From: Flavobacterium chilense
Lineage (GTDB): Bacteria; Bacteroidota; Bacteroidia; Flavobacteriales; Flavobacteriaceae
NCBI RefSeq assembly: GCF_001602525.1
Contig: NZ_LSYT01000017.1
Span: 1 to 39,148 of the forward strand
Length of the DNA: 39,148 bases
Reading direction: 5' to 3'
Shown one piece after another: positions 26,306-34,659 of the stretch. The stretch's first letter is position 1; the number at the start of each line of letters is the position of its first letter. The position numbers and the translations under genes are program-made. Below the pieces are notes generated by a model that had not been told where the DNA came from, ran no database searches, and saw nothing but the letters and a program-made list of their open reading frames with translations.

Positions 26306-27064
26306 ATGAAGCTGAATAAATTCGCAAGGATTTTGCTGTTTTTTACCATTGCCACATTACTTTCAAATATTTTCAGATTTGATGTGTTTTCGGTAAAAGA
26401 AAGCTTAAAAAGTATTCCGAACTGGCTCTATATTGTTGTAATGACTCTTTTAGAAGGGAGTGGGATACTAGTGGGTACAATCATCGGTCTGAAACTTTTA
26501 CATCAAAGAAAAACTATAGCTGCTTCTATTTTTGGGAGTTCATTTGGGTACAGTGCTTTAATGATGGTTATTCCTGTTATCTTGTTTTTAGTATTTGGTG
26601 TCAACAACAACTTTAATATGAATAAACATGTATATGGCTTACTTGTCATTGTCTGTACATTATTATACTGCATTATAGAAGAATATGGCTGGCGTGGCTA
26701 TCTTCAGGAAGAACTTCAGGATTTAAAACCATGGAAAAAATATACCCTAATAGGGTTTATGTGGTATATCTGGCACTTACCTTTTTTGTCAGAAACATCC
26801 CTTATGAGCAATTTGCTTTTTCTGGCTGGACTTATTCTGGGTAGCTGGGGAATCGGACAGGTAGTTATTTCCACCCGGTCTGTCAGTGCCTCAGCATGTT
26901 TTCATCTCATTATACAAATCTTATTGTATAATTCCTTAATAAAAAACGGAATAAATCAGAACCAAAAGGTCATCATTATAATTGTTTGTGTTGTATTATG
27001 GGTTTTTATTTTAAAAAAATGGGAAAAAGAAGATAAACTTAAAGCATCAAAGCAACGAATTTAG
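26306..27064 (+). CDS. CPBP-family intramembrane glutamic endopeptidase
   Basis: About 252 residues from ATG 26306 (a TTG at 26300 is possible). It has seven or eight hydrophobic segments. The CPBP/Abi signatures are EEYGWRGYL (catalytic Glu pair and Arg, ~125-132), a WYIWHLPF motif (His ~157) and a third His in ACFHLI (~200). Bacteriocin loci often encode such proteins, either to protect the producer or to process the peptide. Here it lies behind the precursor terminator, so it may be separately expressed. Self-protection or a second leader-processing step are both possible. Confidence 0.82.
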   Translation: MKLNKFARILLFFTIATLLSNIFRFDVFSVKESLKSIPNWLYIVVMTLLEGSGILVGTIIGLKLLHQRKTIAASIFGSSFGYSALMMVIPVILFLVFGVNNNFNMNKHVYGLLVIVCTLLYCIIEEYGWRGYLQEELQDLKPWKKYTLIGFMWYIWHLPFLSETSLMSNLLFLAGLILGSWGIGQVVISTRSVSASACFHLIIQILLYNSLIKNGINQNQKVIIIIVCVVLWVFILKKWEKEDKLKASKQRI

Positions 27065-27607
27065 TCTGATTTTTTTAATTATATGTAACGTATAACCGAT
27101 TTTATAAGTTTGCGATTTTCAAAATGGCGAAAAAAAAAATAACATTACAATATAAGCTATAAGTGTACATCTACCGGTATTTCAATTTAAAAGAGACGGA
27201 AACTGAAATTTTTACCGGTGTTCAGTATTCAGTACCTAAAGTAGGTTTAAGTTCAGAATTCATTGCAATAGATTATAAAATGATGGGAAAACTGATGTGG
27301 TTTTAATAAATAGTTCTAATAATTCAGAGACAAATCAATGTTGCATGTTTTGCAAACACTAATTGTGAATTTAAGACAAGAGCTAGCGGGGCAAGGCTAC
27401 TCTTAGCGAGGGAGCACTTCCTATTTTTGTTCCTCCAATACAGACTGCTTCAAGGGATAATGATTTTTCTACTTCGACTTTTGAAATCGCTTTTGTTAAC
27501 AAAGCCCGAAAAAAAAACATTTTTTCGGATTTCAGAAGATTTAAAGTGAATCTAGTTTTTACCCTTAGTTTCAATATTTTCAAGGGCTGAGAGGAGGGAT
27601 AAACAAC
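27065..27607. other. Non-coding stretch with possible decayed gene, between the operon and tRNA
   Basis: No intact gene is credible. A frame starting ATG 27124 stops at 27160-27162 after 12 codons. The same phase then reads openly from 27163 to a TAA at 27304-27306, with protein-like composition (FNLKETETEIFTGVQYSVPK, then SSEFIAIDYKMMGKL), so this may be a decayed gene. The following part (27383-27583) is open on both strands, is comparatively G+C-rich near 27380-27420 and matches nothing I can name. It could be a dispersed non-coding repeat. Confidence 0.3.
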
Positions 27608-27635
27608 AAAAAACCCATCAATATTTTGATGGGTT
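27608..27635 (-). terminator. Terminator downstream of tRNA-fMet
   Basis: A 10-bp stem AACCCATCAA (27612-27621) / TTGATGGGTT (27626-27635) has a T run on the minus strand side (the A tract 27605-27613). It lies 8 bp beyond the tRNA 3' end. Confidence 0.8.
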
Positions 27636-27643
27636 GTTCTCTG

Positions 27644-27716
27644 TAGCGGGAACAGGACTCGAACCTGTGACCTTCGGGTTATGAGCCCGACGAGCTGCCT
27701 ACTGCTCTATCCCGCG
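27644..27716 (-). tRNA. tRNA-fMet (initiator), anticodon CAT
   Basis: The minus strand folds as a complete cloverleaf: acceptor arm CGCGGGA / TCCCGC, D arm, and an anticodon arm TCGGG-CTCATAA-CCCGA. The T arm is ACAGG-TTCGAGT-CCTGT. The three consecutive G:C pairs below the CAT anticodon and the unpaired first base (C1 opposite T72) are hallmarks of the initiator tRNA. CCA is not encoded. Confidence 0.92.
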
Positions 27717-27844
27717 ATGTTTCGGGTGCAAAGATAAGCACTAAATACGGTTATGCAAAGAAATTTGTTGATTATTTTTAAAATATAATGTTTTCTTGTT
27801 ATGTTGTTGATATTTAGTTGTTTTTGTTTTGGTAAATGGAGATT

Positions 27845-28369
27845 TTACAATTTATACTTAAGTAATTCGATATAAGGGTCTCCGTTTAAACCTAATAAAT
27901 AAGCAAAAGCGGGTTCGGTTTTGTAACCGTTTTGTTTGAGTTTGATGATTTCTAATCTGAAATTTTCATCTTTTGATTGCAAAATTTCATGTTCTATGAT
28001 CATGTGTTTGTAACCATTTTGATTTTTGGAAGGAATGTTTTGCCCAAAAACTTCAATTTCAAAATGATCCGTTTTAAAGTTAGCAATAACTGATTTATTA
28101 CCGTTAATTTCTATTTCTCTGATCCCGAAATCTTTTTCATTTTTAAAAAATAGCTTTAACTTTTCGATAAAATTAGTTTTGTCCCGCCAGTAGCAAATAA
28201 TGTCCAGATCGCTGTTTTCGATATTAATATTTATCGGAATTGTACCTGCCAAAATTGGGTCAAATTCAGAGAGAACCTCAATAATGCTATTCTGGGTTAA
28301 AGTATTGTATGCCTGAACTTGTATCGGATTTCCGGTTTTTAAATAGGCTATATTGGTGAAATCGATCAT
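27845..28369 (-). CDS. DUF4269 family protein (nucleotidyltransferase-fold-like)
   Basis: A 174-residue protein. LAGTIPININIENSDLDIICYW carries a G-x-x-P...SDLDI pattern similar to the metal-binding region of nucleotidyltransferase-fold proteins, which is the hallmark I associate with DUF4269. EHEILQSKDENFRLEIIKLK and EPAFAYLLGL complete the family pattern. Function unknown. It begins directly at the stop codon of the GT39 gene upstream, so the two are co-transcribed. Confidence 0.8.
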   Translation of the reverse strand: MIDFTNIAYLKTGNPIQVQAYNTLTQNSIIEVLSEFDPILAGTIPININIENSDLDIICYWRDKTNFIEKLKLFFKNEKDFGIREIEINGNKSVIANFKTDHFEIEVFGQNIPSKNQNGYKHMIIEHEILQSKDENFRLEIIKLKQNGYKTEPAFAYLLGLNGDPYIELLKYKL

Positions 28370-29896
28370 TTAATTGTCGTAATTTTTTTCTTCCCTGATT
28401 TCTTCTTCCAACCTTTTGTTGATGTTGATTTTGGCATTGGTAAAAACAAAAATAGTAGTTCTGTATTCTCTTGCATATTGGTTCGTGATTTCACCCGCTA
28501 TAAAACCAGATTCAAAATAAGAACCGGTCTCTTTCAATTCTTTGTTAGTTTCGTCAAAGTCCTTAATTCGTATCAGGTTTTTGTAATAGATGTTTAGATT
28601 GAACCAGTTTACATAATCAGCATTAAAAGAAACTGCTTTGATACCTTTTTTAGTGTAGTAATTTATCGCTCCGGCTTGTCCGTAATTGTCACAAAGTACT
28701 AATGTATTTTGTGATTTTGGAAATAATGCATAAACAGAATCTGTTTTGCGGGCGAGTTCTTTCCAGCCCAGCATATCGGCAAAATCCTGAGGCAATTGAT
28801 GGTCTTTCCCGTCTTCCCAGCGAAGCATTCCCATTTTTTTATATTTTTCCGGATGTTTCACAATATACTCAGGACTTTTATTAGGAAAAACAAAGTTGTA
28901 CATAGGAATGAAAAACAATAACGGAATAATAATGAAAACGGGTTTTAGAAAACGTTTCCAGCCTGTTTGTAAAACCTGAGAAAGAAAAGCAGTTCCAAAA
29001 GCAATATAAACAGGATATACACCTATAGCATAATAAGCTTTGGCTTTGAAATATAAAAAGATGGCAAGTGTAAAAATAATACTTGCAAAAAAGAATTTAT
29101 ATTTTGCAAAAGGCTTATAAAAAAGCAAAGCATAAAGGGCTGCAAGTATAACGAAGAACGAACCTATAAAAAAGAGTAATTGTTCTTTTAGAAAGCCTGC
29201 CCGGTCAACATTTACCAATTGCGTTTCTGCCAATTCTTTCATATGGTGTACAATTGGAAACTGGTTATTGTATTGCCAAAAAAGATTAGGTAAAATTATA
29301 ACTAATCCTAAAACCAGAGCATAATAAAGTTTTTTCTGAGTCAATATTTGTCTTTGTTTGGATAACAAAAGGGCAGGTAAGAGCCCCATAAGAAGAAAAA
29401 GAATATTGTATTTATTAAGAAAGCCAATGGCAAATACGGTAGCACCAATAAAGAACCATTTTGGTTTTTCTGTAGTAATATATTGTATGATAACATAATA
29501 AAATGTTGTCCAGCACAACACATCTAAAGAGTTTGGCTGATACAATGTATTGAGGCGTAATAAGGTTGAAAATACAATACAAGTTGCTCCTAAAATCAAA
29601 CCATACAAGTTTCCTTTGAGTATTTCGATGGTACGCCAAACAACTATAAGGGTTAAAACACCAAACAGTGCCGGAAAGAACTTTATCCAGAAAACAGAAT
29701 TACCAAGCAGAAAAATAAGATATGAAATCCAGGATGTTACCGGAGGAACAGAGAGATAACCCCAGGCAAGATGATGTGCCTGATCAAGATGCAGGTATTC
29801 ATCACGTTGTAAATCATATTCCGGACTGATTATAACATATTGCAGAATAAATTTTAAGAGAATAAATCCAATTAAAATAATGGTTTTTTTAGTCAT
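28370..29896 (-). CDS. GT39-family membrane glycosyltransferase (ArnT/PMT-like)
   Basis: 508 residues from ATG 29896 (MTKKTIILIGFILL). An upstream in-frame ATG at 29986 would add a non-hydrophobic 30-residue extension that looks untranslated. The first luminal loop holds YDLQRDEYLHLDQAHHLAWG, with the Asp-Glu pair typical of dolichyl/undecaprenyl-phosphate-sugar-using GT-C enzymes. About nine further membrane segments follow, then a periplasmic C-terminal domain (~370-508). It transfers a sugar from a lipid carrier to lipid or protein outside the cytoplasmic membrane; donor and acceptor unknown. Confidence 0.85.
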   Translation of the reverse strand: MTKKTIILIGFILLKFILQYVIISPEYDLQRDEYLHLDQAHHLAWGYLSVPPVTSWISYLIFLLGNSVFWIKFFPALFGVLTLIVVWRTIEILKGNLYGLILGATCIVFSTLLRLNTLYQPNSLDVLCWTTFYYVIIQYITTEKPKWFFIGATVFAIGFLNKYNILFLLMGLLPALLLSKQRQILTQKKLYYALVLGLVIILPNLFWQYNNQFPIVHHMKELAETQLVNVDRAGFLKEQLLFFIGSFFVILAALYALLFYKPFAKYKFFFASIIFTLAIFLYFKAKAYYAIGVYPVYIAFGTAFLSQVLQTGWKRFLKPVFIIIPLLFFIPMYNFVFPNKSPEYIVKHPEKYKKMGMLRWEDGKDHQLPQDFADMLGWKELARKTDSVYALFPKSQNTLVLCDNYGQAGAINYYTKKGIKAVSFNADYVNWFNLNIYYKNLIRIKDFDETNKELKETGSYFESGFIAGEITNQYAREYRTTIFVFTNAKININKRLEEEIREEKNYDN

Positions 29897-29984
29897 AGAA
29901 ATTTTTGGTTTGGTGGTTGTAATAGTATAGCTAATATATAATTTATTTTGAATTAAGTCGAAGATCAGATGGTTAGGAGGAAAC

Positions 29985-30018
29985 AAAAAAAGCCTCAGAT
30001 TTCTCTGAAGCTTTTTTT
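29985..30018. terminator. Terminator between GT39 and DUF4494 genes
   Basis: AAAAAAGC-C-TCAGA pairs with TCTGA-A-GCTTTTTT around a short TTTC loop with one mismatch. A and T runs on both sides allow use in both directions. It terminates the DUF4494 transcript coming from the right and closely resembles the hairpin at 11792-11821. Confidence 0.75.
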
Positions 30019-30037
30019 AAGTTTTTACGGTGTGTAA

Positions 30038-30586
30038 TTATTCCTCTAATGCGGTTTCAAATTCCATATGGTCAATAGCTTCAACCTCAGCCTGAACTGG
30101 TTTAGAGGCTTTTAAGGCATTAAATCTTTCCAGCATTTCAGTTTCACCTTCTTCTCCGCTAAAATAAGGGAAAACATCCATAATTGGAGATTCAGAAATA
30201 GCAGGAATCGAATATTCTCCCATTGTACTTTGCATTACATGAAGTGTATTGTCAAAAGCTTCTCTTACATCATTTGCCTGTACTAACATATACATATTCG
30301 ATTTTCTTTCTTTACCGCTTTCTTCATCATAAGCTAATAAAGAAACTTTCGATTTAAACCAGCGATCTGCATTTTCAAAAGGATGAATTTCTGCATAATT
30401 AGCTACTTTAATATTAGTAATTTTAAACTCTTCACTAATATAAGCTGCCATTTCTTCATTGATTCTTTTTTCGGCTTCAGTATAAGATAAAGCGTCAACC
30501 AAATAAGGTTCTGTTAGAACTTTTTGTCCGCCCGTTTCATCTGTTTTTCTATATTTTACTTTACATTCGTACCAAGTTGCGCTCAT
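30038..30586 (-). CDS. DUF4494 family protein
   Basis: A 182-residue cytoplasmic protein beginning SATWYECKVKYRKTDETG, with EPYLVDALSYTEAEKRINEE and ENADRWFKSKVSLLAYDEES. These features are characteristic of DUF4494 in Bacteroidota. No catalytic motif or membrane segment is visible. The function is unknown; members are very widely conserved in the phylum, often near DNA-metabolism genes. It is a single gene with its own terminator. Confidence 0.85.
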   Translation of the reverse strand: MSATWYECKVKYRKTDETGGQKVLTEPYLVDALSYTEAEKRINEEMAAYISEEFKITNIKVANYAEIHPFENADRWFKSKVSLLAYDEESGKERKSNMYMLVQANDVREAFDNTLHVMQSTMGEYSIPAISESPIMDVFPYFSGEEGETEMLERFNALKASKPVQAEVEAIDHMEFETALEE

Positions 30587-30703
30587 CTCTTATATTTTTT
30601 TAAGGATGCCAAAGATAGATTTTACGCCAAAATAAATTGAAAATTCCTGAAATAGATATTCACAATTTCGCTTCTTATTTTGTAAAGTGTTTGTTTTGAG
30701 TGT

Positions 30704-31399
30704 TTAGTAAGTAGAGATTGTTCTGATACTTGTTTTAATCAAAGCCAGTCCAGTGACCTGTTTAAATTGAATATCTTTTGGTTCATGTTGCGTATTCTCG
30801 CTTACTAATTTTATCCAGTCTTCTCCCTTTTCTGATTTTTTGATCCATTTAATCATAAGAAATTCTTCAAGATCATCTGTTGTAATAGAAATTAAATACA
30901 TTTCGCCCCAAAATACATTTTCGATTGTATTATTCATTTTCTTAAACAAAATAATATCACCTGTTTTTAAAAGCGGATACATACTGTCTCCATTGACATA
31001 AATAGCACCGTCGCAGTTTTGCAAATTAGGTACTGATATATAATCTATAGGTTCGCTATTTGATTCTTTAAGAAAAGAATTAATTCCGGTAGAAGTTTCT
31101 GCATCATATAAAGGCACCGGTTTTTTTATTGTTTTGGTGTAAACAATACCCGGTTCTTCAATCCACTGGAGTGTAGATTCATTTTCAGAATAAACTTTTG
31201 GAGCCGTCATATATCCTTTTCCTGTAAGAAGCCATTCTGGATTAATATCAGGATAGGTAGTGAGTATATCTTCTATTTTTGATGCACCTATATCTTTTAC
31301 CTTATCCAGAAAACCATTAGAAAGCCCTGTCTCGATATAGAATTTTCTTCTGCTAATTCCCTTGTATTTAATGAGTTGTAAAATTCTTTCGGTAATCAT
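30704..31399 (-). CDS. HTH-S24 (CI/LexA-like) transcriptional repressor
   Basis: A 231-residue two-domain repressor. Residues 1-60 form an XRE-type helix-turn-helix (KGISRRKFYIETGLSNGFLD). Residues ~90-231 are an S24 peptidase fold with CDGAIYVNGDSMYPLLKTGD (catalytic Ser S139) and MIKWIKK (probable Lys K184). The usual Ala-Gly cleavage dipeptide is not visible in the linker (LYDAETSTGI), so self-cleavage is doubtful; this is common in flavobacterial chromosomal members. It is divergent from the MNT-HEPN-like gene, and a palindrome between the two is a likely operator. Confidence 0.85.
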   Translation of the reverse strand: MITERILQLIKYKGISRRKFYIETGLSNGFLDKVKDIGASKIEDILTTYPDINPEWLLTGKGYMTAPKVYSENESTLQWIEEPGIVYTKTIKKPVPLYDAETSTGINSFLKESNSEPIDYISVPNLQNCDGAIYVNGDSMYPLLKTGDIILFKKMNNTIENVFWGEMYLISITTDDLEEFLMIKWIKKSEKGEDWIKLVSENTQHEPKDIQFKQVTGLALIKTSIRTISTY

Positions 31400-31428
31400 T
31401 TTAAATTTTTGTAGATTATTTACTCTTT

Positions 31429-31463
31429 TTGTGATAAAATATCACATATACTCTCTATATTTG
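31429..31463 (+). promoter_or_regulatory. Promoter with internal operator palindrome
   Basis: A perfect -7 element TATATTTG lies at 31456-31463, with a TTG at 31429-31431 upstream (24-nt spacing, slightly long). Between them is a perfect inverted repeat GTGATA-AAA-TATCAC (31431-31445). A repressor bound there would overlap the -33 region and block transcription to the right. The adjacent HTH-S24 gene, starting at 31399 on the other strand, is the obvious candidate, and binding would also regulate the repressor itself. Confidence 0.6.
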
Positions 31464-31636
31464 TAAGTAAAAAGAAACAAATTAAGCAATAAACAAACGT
31501 ACGAAAAAAAATAAGAAATATACTTATAACTCGAAATATCATTAAAAAACAGCTTGAAAATTGTAAGTAGTATTTCTGAGTGATTGCTTATGTGTTTTTA
31601 GAATTGAATCAGTATTAAAATGAAATCAGGTTTAAC

Positions 31637-33355
31637 ATGTGTAGAAATAATATGGATTGTTTACTTAAAATTGCATCCGGGAATCCTCATAAGGAAAGAT
31701 TGGAAAGAGCCATTGCAGACTTACTTTATTTTATAGATGCAGGGGCAGTTTATGTCTCCTATAATGAAGTTACGAATGTTGTGGTTGTTACTTTTATTTT
31801 AAAAAAGAATTGCAGTCAGGATGGTGATATATTAACTCAAACGCTGGATAAACGAACCAATACATACTCTGATTTTATTTTTAAATTTATTAACTCGAAT
31901 TGGGCAGAGTATGGTTTTAGAAAAAAGAAGCCATATTTTATTCAGCATTGTACACTTAAGGAACTGGTTTATTTTGATTCGGATTCTGAAATATTTTATC
32001 CCAACAAAAATATCTCGAAAGTATGTATTAAAAAGGCTAAAAAAAGATTTTGTATTGACATGGAGGCGGCAGTAGTCACTTTTAGAAATGTTACCGTTTA
32101 CAGCCGAAATAATAAAACTGTAGAAGCTGCTTTTGCCTTGCATCAAACCTTACGATATATTTATATCTGTGCATCTGAGTTTATGACTCCGGCATTTATT
32201 AGTTCGAATTGTTTGCTTATACATTATGATTGTTTAATTGAATTTGCTCCATCTATAAAAAAGATATTAGATACAGACATTCAGGCAGATAAAAGTATTT
32301 TAATCATGCTTAATAGAGCTTACAGTGCTGTTACACAAAACCAGAATACAGGTATCATTGATCAGGCATTGATTGCGAGAGCTAAAGTTAAAGTCGAATT
32401 AATACAAAAAGAGATAAAAAGTCTCTTTAGTGAATACAAGAAATTATGTAAGGAAAAATTAAGAGAATTAAGTCATCAAAATTTTCTGGGTAAATCTATT
32501 TTTAATGATAAAATGAGATTCAACTATATTTTAGATAATGCCTTAACCAAAATCAGTACTGTATTGACTGAGGCTTTTAAAATAAGAACCATTTATTGTT
32601 TTGGATATGCTACTATACATAATTTAGATAAGAATATAAAGAGTACCCATTACTCAGAAAATTTGCCAAGATATCATTTTTATTTGCTGGTGGTTTATCT
32701 GGAGCCTACAACTAACGCTATTACTTCAATGCAGAGTTTGATACGTACCAAGTTTGAGGACCAATATAAAATAACTGTTTTAAATCACAGTTCGAATTAT
32801 GTACGCAAGAAGAACCAAAACCAAAGATATTTTTTTGATACTATTATTGCTAATGGTCTTTTGGTCTATAATAATCCTTTGTATCTCATGTACGCTGCTA
32901 TTCTTGATAAAGAACGGGATCTTAATTTTGCCAGAAAATATGTAAAGGGGCGTATCCAGATTGCGCAACAGTTGTTTAGTCTGGCACAAAATTGCTTTAA
33001 TGATGATTCAGCCATTATAAAAAAAGTGCTTTTTTGTAAAACCATGGAGCAAATCTCGATTGGACTTATTTATTTGTTTTTAGGATATCATTCAGGAAAA
33101 TTTTCGATAAACTATTTATTCTCATTATTAAAGTATGTAAAAGAAGTTGAGCTTCCATTTGATTTTAAAGACACAAAAGATAAAGCACTTTATCAGTTTA
33201 TGTCTGAGAATCCTGAAGTTTCAAAGGAAAGAGAAAAATGTTATGACATTATACAAGATAATCAGGCTCTTGAATCCAAGTGTATTACATTTATTCAATA
33301 TGCAATTGAGTTGACCCAAAATGCATTCGAAAAATTAGAAAATGGACTGAAATAA
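31637..33355 (+). CDS. Large MNT/HEPN-like protein, probably an internal duplication
   Basis: 572 residues with no membrane segment; ATG at 31637 (another in-frame ATG at 31652). The second half reads like a minimal nucleotidyltransferase followed by a HEPN domain: FKIRTIYCFGYATIHN (~315-329, in the place of the usual FGSYARG), PRYHFYLLVVYLE (~345-356), then FARKYVKGRIQIAQQLFSLAQ (~431-451) and MEQISIGLIYLFLGYHSG (~470-487). The first half has a similar order: DAGAVYVSYNEVTNVVVVTF (35-53), then VEAAFALHQTLRYIYICASEF (162-182). The catalytic GSxxxxxD pattern is missing in both. Such fusions occur in Bacteroidota; function unknown, with a toxin-antitoxin-derived or RNA-binding role conceivable. 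Confidence 0.55.
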   Translation: MCRNNMDCLLKIASGNPHKERLERAIADLLYFIDAGAVYVSYNEVTNVVVVTFILKKNCSQDGDILTQTLDKRTNTYSDFIFKFINSNWAEYGFRKKKPYFIQHCTLKELVYFDSDSEIFYPNKNISKVCIKKAKKRFCIDMEAAVVTFRNVTVYSRNNKTVEAAFALHQTLRYIYICASEFMTPAFISSNCLLIHYDCLIEFAPSIKKILDTDIQADKSILIMLNRAYSAVTQNQNTGIIDQALIARAKVKVELIQKEIKSLFSEYKKLCKEKLRELSHQNFLGKSIFNDKMRFNYILDNALTKISTVLTEAFKIRTIYCFGYATIHNLDKNIKSTHYSENLPRYHFYLLVVYLEPTTNAITSMQSLIRTKFEDQYKITVLNHSSNYVRKKNQNQRYFFDTIIANGLLVYNNPLYLMYAAILDKERDLNFARKYVKGRIQIAQQLFSLAQNCFNDDSAIIKKVLFCKTMEQISIGLIYLFLGYHSGKFSINYLFSLLKYVKEVELPFDFKDTKDKALYQFMSENPEVSKEREKCYDIIQDNQALESKCITFIQYAIELTQNAFEKLENGLK

Positions 33356-33385
33356 TTTTGAGCTAATTTCAGTACAGAACTATTT

Positions 33386-33422
33386 AAAAACTGCACAAAC
33401 ATTTTCAATCTGAGCAGTTTTT
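33386..33422 (+). terminator. Terminator after the MNT/HEPN-like gene
   Basis: A 9-bp stem AAAAACTGC (33386-33394) / GCAGTTTTT (33414-33422) with a 19-nt loop lies 30 bp after the stop codon. Confidence 0.7.
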
Positions 33423-33486
33423 AATATTCTTGTAGTTATCATAATTGAAATAAAAACAATCCTGATTAAAAAAGAGAGTTTGTATT

Positions 33487-34614
33487 TTATTGATAAAATT
33501 TTTGAAAAGAAAAATCAGTATGGCGCATTTGGATTTCGTTTACACTGGTTTCACGTTGAGCTTCAGTTGCATAAATAAACATTTTTTGTTCATAATTACT
33601 GATGGCAGCTTCTATCGTTTCGTATTTTTCGCCCGTTAAGTTTTCTGATAAGATCAAAGCATCTTTTAGACCGGTATTGACACCCTGACCTGCAAATGGT
33701 GGCATGATATGAGCTGCATCGCCAATTAATGTTATCGGTAAAGGACGTTTGTCTTTCCAGTTTTTTTCAAGTGATATTTTTCTGGTAGGCCATACCACAA
33801 ATGAAGAGGTGTTTTGAATTAGTTGTTTGTATTTTTCATCCCAAAGTGATAATCGGTTTAAAAGGAATTCTCTAATACTATCTTTATCTGCAAAATTTAT
33901 TTCACTCGTTGAGGATGCATCAGGTTTTTTGAACATTACATTATAGCTTAATAAGTTTCCGTTTTTTGGATTCGCTACTAATAAATTACCATTGCTTGCT
34001 GTCATTAATATAGTGTCGTTGCAAAGTTGAAGAAACTCAGGGCATACTGCCTCAGGTTGAAAAACTTCTCCTTGCATAATTAAGGTTCCGGTATATTCGA
34101 CTTCAGCATCTGTGATATATTTTCTGGCCGAAGACATTCCGCCATTAGCACCAATTACCACATCTGCGGTTGCGGTTGTATTGTTTTCAAAATGTAAAAG
34201 CCATTTTCCATTTAGTTCTTCAAGATGTATAAATTTACTATTCCAGACAACTGTATCCTGTGTTAAACTACTTAAAAGTAATTGTCTCAAATCATTTCGG
34301 TTTATTTCAGGATTATGGTATTGTTCTTCGATAGCAGGCTTTTTAGAGAATACTATTTCGCCATGTTCATTGGCTATTGTTCTTCCCATTGGTATTGCCA
34401 TTTTGTAATAACTCTCGAGTAATCCGGCTTTTTGCATAGCATCCTGTCCAGAGCCTTTATGAAGATCTAATGTACCGCCAGAAATTCGGGTTAATGCATT
34501 TTCATCTCTTTCATAAACCATTACATCAATTCCTTTTTGTTGCAGTAATCTTGCCATAGTTAATCCAACTGGTCCGGCACCTATAATGGCAATTTTTTTA
34601 TTTTGTAGTAACAT
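33487..34614 (-). CDS. TetX-like FAD-dependent monooxygenase
   Basis: A 375-residue class A flavin monooxygenase. FAD-binding: IAIIGAGPVGLTMARLLQQ (GxGxxG at 12-17), YERD, ISGGTLDLHKGSGQDAM (45-60), and the second FAD motif IGDAAHIMPPFAGQGVN (297-313). The layout is strikingly that of the tetracycline monooxygenase TetX as I remember it, including NPEINRNDLR and a YEQKMFIYATEAQ tail. Of the TetX substrate contacts, Gln192 and Met215 are kept (Q181, M204). Arg213, Phe224, His234 and Gly236 appear as I202, V213, S223 and N225, so tetracycline is probably not the native substrate. It is likely co-transcribed with the AraC gene upstream. Confidence 0.88.
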   Translation of the reverse strand: MLLQNKKIAIIGAGPVGLTMARLLQQKGIDVMVYERDENALTRISGGTLDLHKGSGQDAMQKAGLLESYYKMAIPMGRTIANEHGEIVFSKKPAIEEQYHNPEINRNDLRQLLLSSLTQDTVVWNSKFIHLEELNGKWLLHFENNTTATADVVIGANGGMSSARKYITDAEVEYTGTLIMQGEVFQPEAVCPEFLQLCNDTILMTASNGNLLVANPKNGNLLSYNVMFKKPDASSTSEINFADKDSIREFLLNRLSLWDEKYKQLIQNTSSFVVWPTRKISLEKNWKDKRPLPITLIGDAAHIMPPFAGQGVNTGLKDALILSENLTGEKYETIEAAISNYEQKMFIYATEAQRETSVNEIQMRHTDFSFQKFYQ

Positions 34615-34659
34615 GAGTTTTGTTTTTTATAAAGCACAAAATTCTCAATTGTTACTGTA

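Noticed and set aside
14458..27064. Aryl polyene or flexirubin cluster
   Set aside because: KS, partner KS, ACP and ketoreductase would fit, but ammonia-lyase, aryl-CoA ligase, dehydratase and thioesterase genes are missing, and RiPP maturases are interleaved.
27383..27583. 66-residue minus-strand frame near the tRNA
   Set aside because: Both strands are open here and the peptide matches nothing I know; more likely non-coding repeat than gene.
27644..27716. tRNA-fMet as proven integration site of the biosynthetic operon
   Set aside because: No integrase and no direct repeat of the tRNA end could be found on either side of the operon.
33487..34614. Acquired tetracycline resistance gene tetX
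   Set aside because: Full-length family similarity but several substrate-contact residues differ and no mobile element is nearby; better seen as a chromosomal relative.
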